A DNA stretch of 6,239 bases from positions 1-6,239 of the forward strand of contig JADYXV010000098.1 in assembly GCA_020853995.1 (NCBI GenBank), in the 5' to 3' direction. The stretch's first letter is position 1. Each line of letters starts with the position of its first letter. This document shows positions 5,476-6,239 of the stretch, in pieces. Both the position numbers and the translations under genes were made by a program. Below the pieces are notes generated by a model. It saw only the letters and a program-made list of their open reading frames with translations. It was not told the origin of the DNA and ran no database searches. This DNA comes from Novosphingobium sp. (GTDB taxonomy: Bacteria; Pseudomonadota; Alphaproteobacteria; Sphingomonadales; Sphingomonadaceae).

Positions 5476-5493
5476 GCGATTGCCCTTAGGGCA
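5476..5493. repeat. Flanking palindromic repeat, right copy
   Basis: GCGATTGCCCTTAGGGCA carries the palindrome TGCCCT-T-AGGGCA (5481-5493), which differs from the left copy's core only at the central base. It lies about 60 bp upstream of the nuclease start, mirroring the position of the left copy before the divergent gene. Confidence 0.75.
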
Positions 5494-5552
5494 AACCCTC
5501 TCCGTACGAACACTGGGGCGCAAAGGGAGCCCGCCCGCCGCATTGCTTTGCA

Positions 5553-5999
5553 ATGACAGGAAAATTGATACTGCTGGCTTCTGCACTTCTGCTCTCGCCC
5601 GCCACCACCGCTTGCGCCCAACCCGCTGATCCCGAACAAGGGCGCTTTGCACCCTGCGGTTCGGCCAAGCGCGTTACTTGCGTCGTAGATGGTGACACCT
5701 TCTGGTACGCGGGCACCAAAATCCGCATGGCGGATATCAACACGCCCGAAACCGCAACTCCCTCTTGTGCTTATGAAGCCGCGCTTGGCGCACGGGCCAA
5801 ACAGCGCCTTGAACAATTGCTCAACGCCGGACCGTTCACGCTGGAAGTGCACGGACGTCAGGTTGACCGCTATGGCCGTGCGCTGCGTGTGGTGACGCGC
5901 AATGGCAAAAGCCTTGGTGCAAAGCTGGCCGACGAAGGCCTTGCCGAACATTGGCGGGGCAAGCGCGGGGACTGGTGTGGCGGTTCAGGCAGCGCGTAA
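5553..5999 (+). CDS. Exported thermonuclease-family (SNase-like) protein
   Basis: Probable secreted or periplasmic Ca-dependent nuclease of the staphylococcal nuclease fold, 148 residues. A signal peptide (MTGKLILLASALLLSPATTA) is followed by an AxA-type site (Ala20-Cys21-Ala22, cleavage before Gln23); the sequence before Cys21 is a poor lipobox, so lipoprotein anchoring is unlikely. The SNase core shows VDGDTF (45-50), Arg58, DINTPE (61-66) with Glu66, and DRYGRAL (105-111) with Arg109. These correspond to Asp21, Arg35, Glu43 and Arg87 of the staphylococcal enzyme; Asn63 stands where that enzyme has Asp40. Four Cys in the mature part could form disulfides. No Shine-Dalgarno is near the ATG, and no other start lies between it and the upstream in-frame stop. 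Whether it is active is inferred from the conserved residues. Confidence 0.88.
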   Translation: MTGKLILLASALLLSPATTACAQPADPEQGRFAPCGSAKRVTCVVDGDTFWYAGTKIRMADINTPETATPSCAYEAALGARAKQRLEQLLNAGPFTLEVHGRQVDRYGRALRVVTRNGKSLGAKLADEGLAEHWRGKRGDWCGGSGSA

Positions 6000-6239
6000 T
6001 CCGGTAACCGCGCGCGCGCCGCGATCTTGCGCGGACAGGCCATCGAACATGGCATCGATGATGCGCGCCAGCTTCTCCTCGCTCAACCGATCCATCACCA
6101 TCACCATCGTGTTCAGCGCGCAATAGGGTGATACCATCTGGTTGATAAGGCTGATCGTTTCATCAACCCCCAATCCGGCAAAGGCCCCTTCGCTCATCGC
6201 CTCGCCAATGATTTCGCCCAGATAATGGTCGGCCAGGTC
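5985..6239 (-). CDS. C-terminal end of a probable TetR-family regulator (partial)
   Basis: The last 84 residues of a leftward gene whose start lies beyond the window. The visible part, from DLADHYLGEIIGEAMSEGAF through LINQMVSPYCALNTMVMVMD to LARIIDAMFDGLSAQDRGA, is all helical. It has the layout of a TetR-type ligand-binding/dimerisation domain end: a helix finishing in EGAF, a hydrophobic core helix, then a final helix ending in DGL. The DNA-binding helix-turn-helix is not in the window, so the call rests on the general pattern of the C-terminus, which is poorly conserved in this family. The frame is open to the window edge, and an internal ATG at 6197 is not the start. Its stop lies inside the nuclease gene (15-bp tail-to-tail overlap). 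Confidence 0.5.
   Translation of the reverse strand, partial: DLADHYLGEIIGEAMSEGAFAGLGVDETISLINQMVSPYCALNTMVMVMDRLSEEKLARIIDAMFDGLSAQDRGARAVTGLRAA

Larger units (their letters stand above)
5281..5552. other. Divergent intergenic region dominated by a nested palindromic element
   Basis: The 272 bp between the small membrane protein and the nuclease hold no credible gene. The content is a large inverted repeat flanked by two copies of an 18-bp palindromic repeat, described separately. No convincing -35/-10 pair could be assigned for either divergent gene. Confidence 0.8.

Noticed and set aside
5325..5493. CRISPR array
   Set aside because: Only two copies of an 18-bp palindrome with one large inverted repeat between them; no regular repeat-spacer pattern and no cas genes.
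5436..5951. Leftward frame of 171 codons across the repeat and nuclease gene
   Set aside because: Antisense to the nuclease gene and running through the palindromic element; no motif and no sensible start.

Overview
This window looks like ordinary chromosome from a GC-rich alphaproteobacterium, most likely Sphingomonadales (a Novosphingobium/Erythrobacter-like organism). This rests on the style of the protein sequences, the GluQ and twin-helix HIG1-type genes, and an intergenic repeat built on CCCGGGCTTGACCCGGG, which I associate with that order. The placement is inference; no database was searched.

Layout. The left part is transcribed leftward: guaA (GMP synthase, 122-1681) is followed by the first 25 codons of a Phd/YefM-type antitoxin that runs off the window. 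A roughly 210-bp divergent intergenic region separates guaA from a 27-codon hydrophobic micropeptide gene with a perfect Shine-Dalgarno and its own strong terminator. Next comes a rightward cluster: gluQ (tRNA-Asp queuosine glutamylation), a two-helix HIG1-domain membrane protein coupled to it by an ATGA overlap, and a PduO-type cob(I)alamin adenosyltransferase. A 105-bp gap then leads to 3-hydroxybutyryl-CoA dehydrogenase.

The right part is small accessory-type genes: an acidic hypothetical protein whose ribosome binding site and GTG start lie inside a 21-bp imperfect hairpin; a convergent 55-residue single-helix membrane protein; a divergent intergenic region of about 270 bp holding a large nested palindromic element; a secreted thermonuclease-family protein; and the C-terminal end of a probable TetR-type regulator, whose gene overlaps the nuclease gene tail-to-tail by 15 bp.

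How the genes relate. Most are housekeeping functions (guanine nucleotide synthesis, tRNA modification, B12 cofactor activation, acyl-CoA metabolism) without an obvious shared pathway. No defence system, phage or transposase is visible. The most interesting signals are non-coding: the start-codon-sequestering hairpin at 4736-4787, the nested repeat element at 5325-5493 with its flanking 18-bp palindromic repeats, and the micropeptide/terminator unit at 1881-2039.
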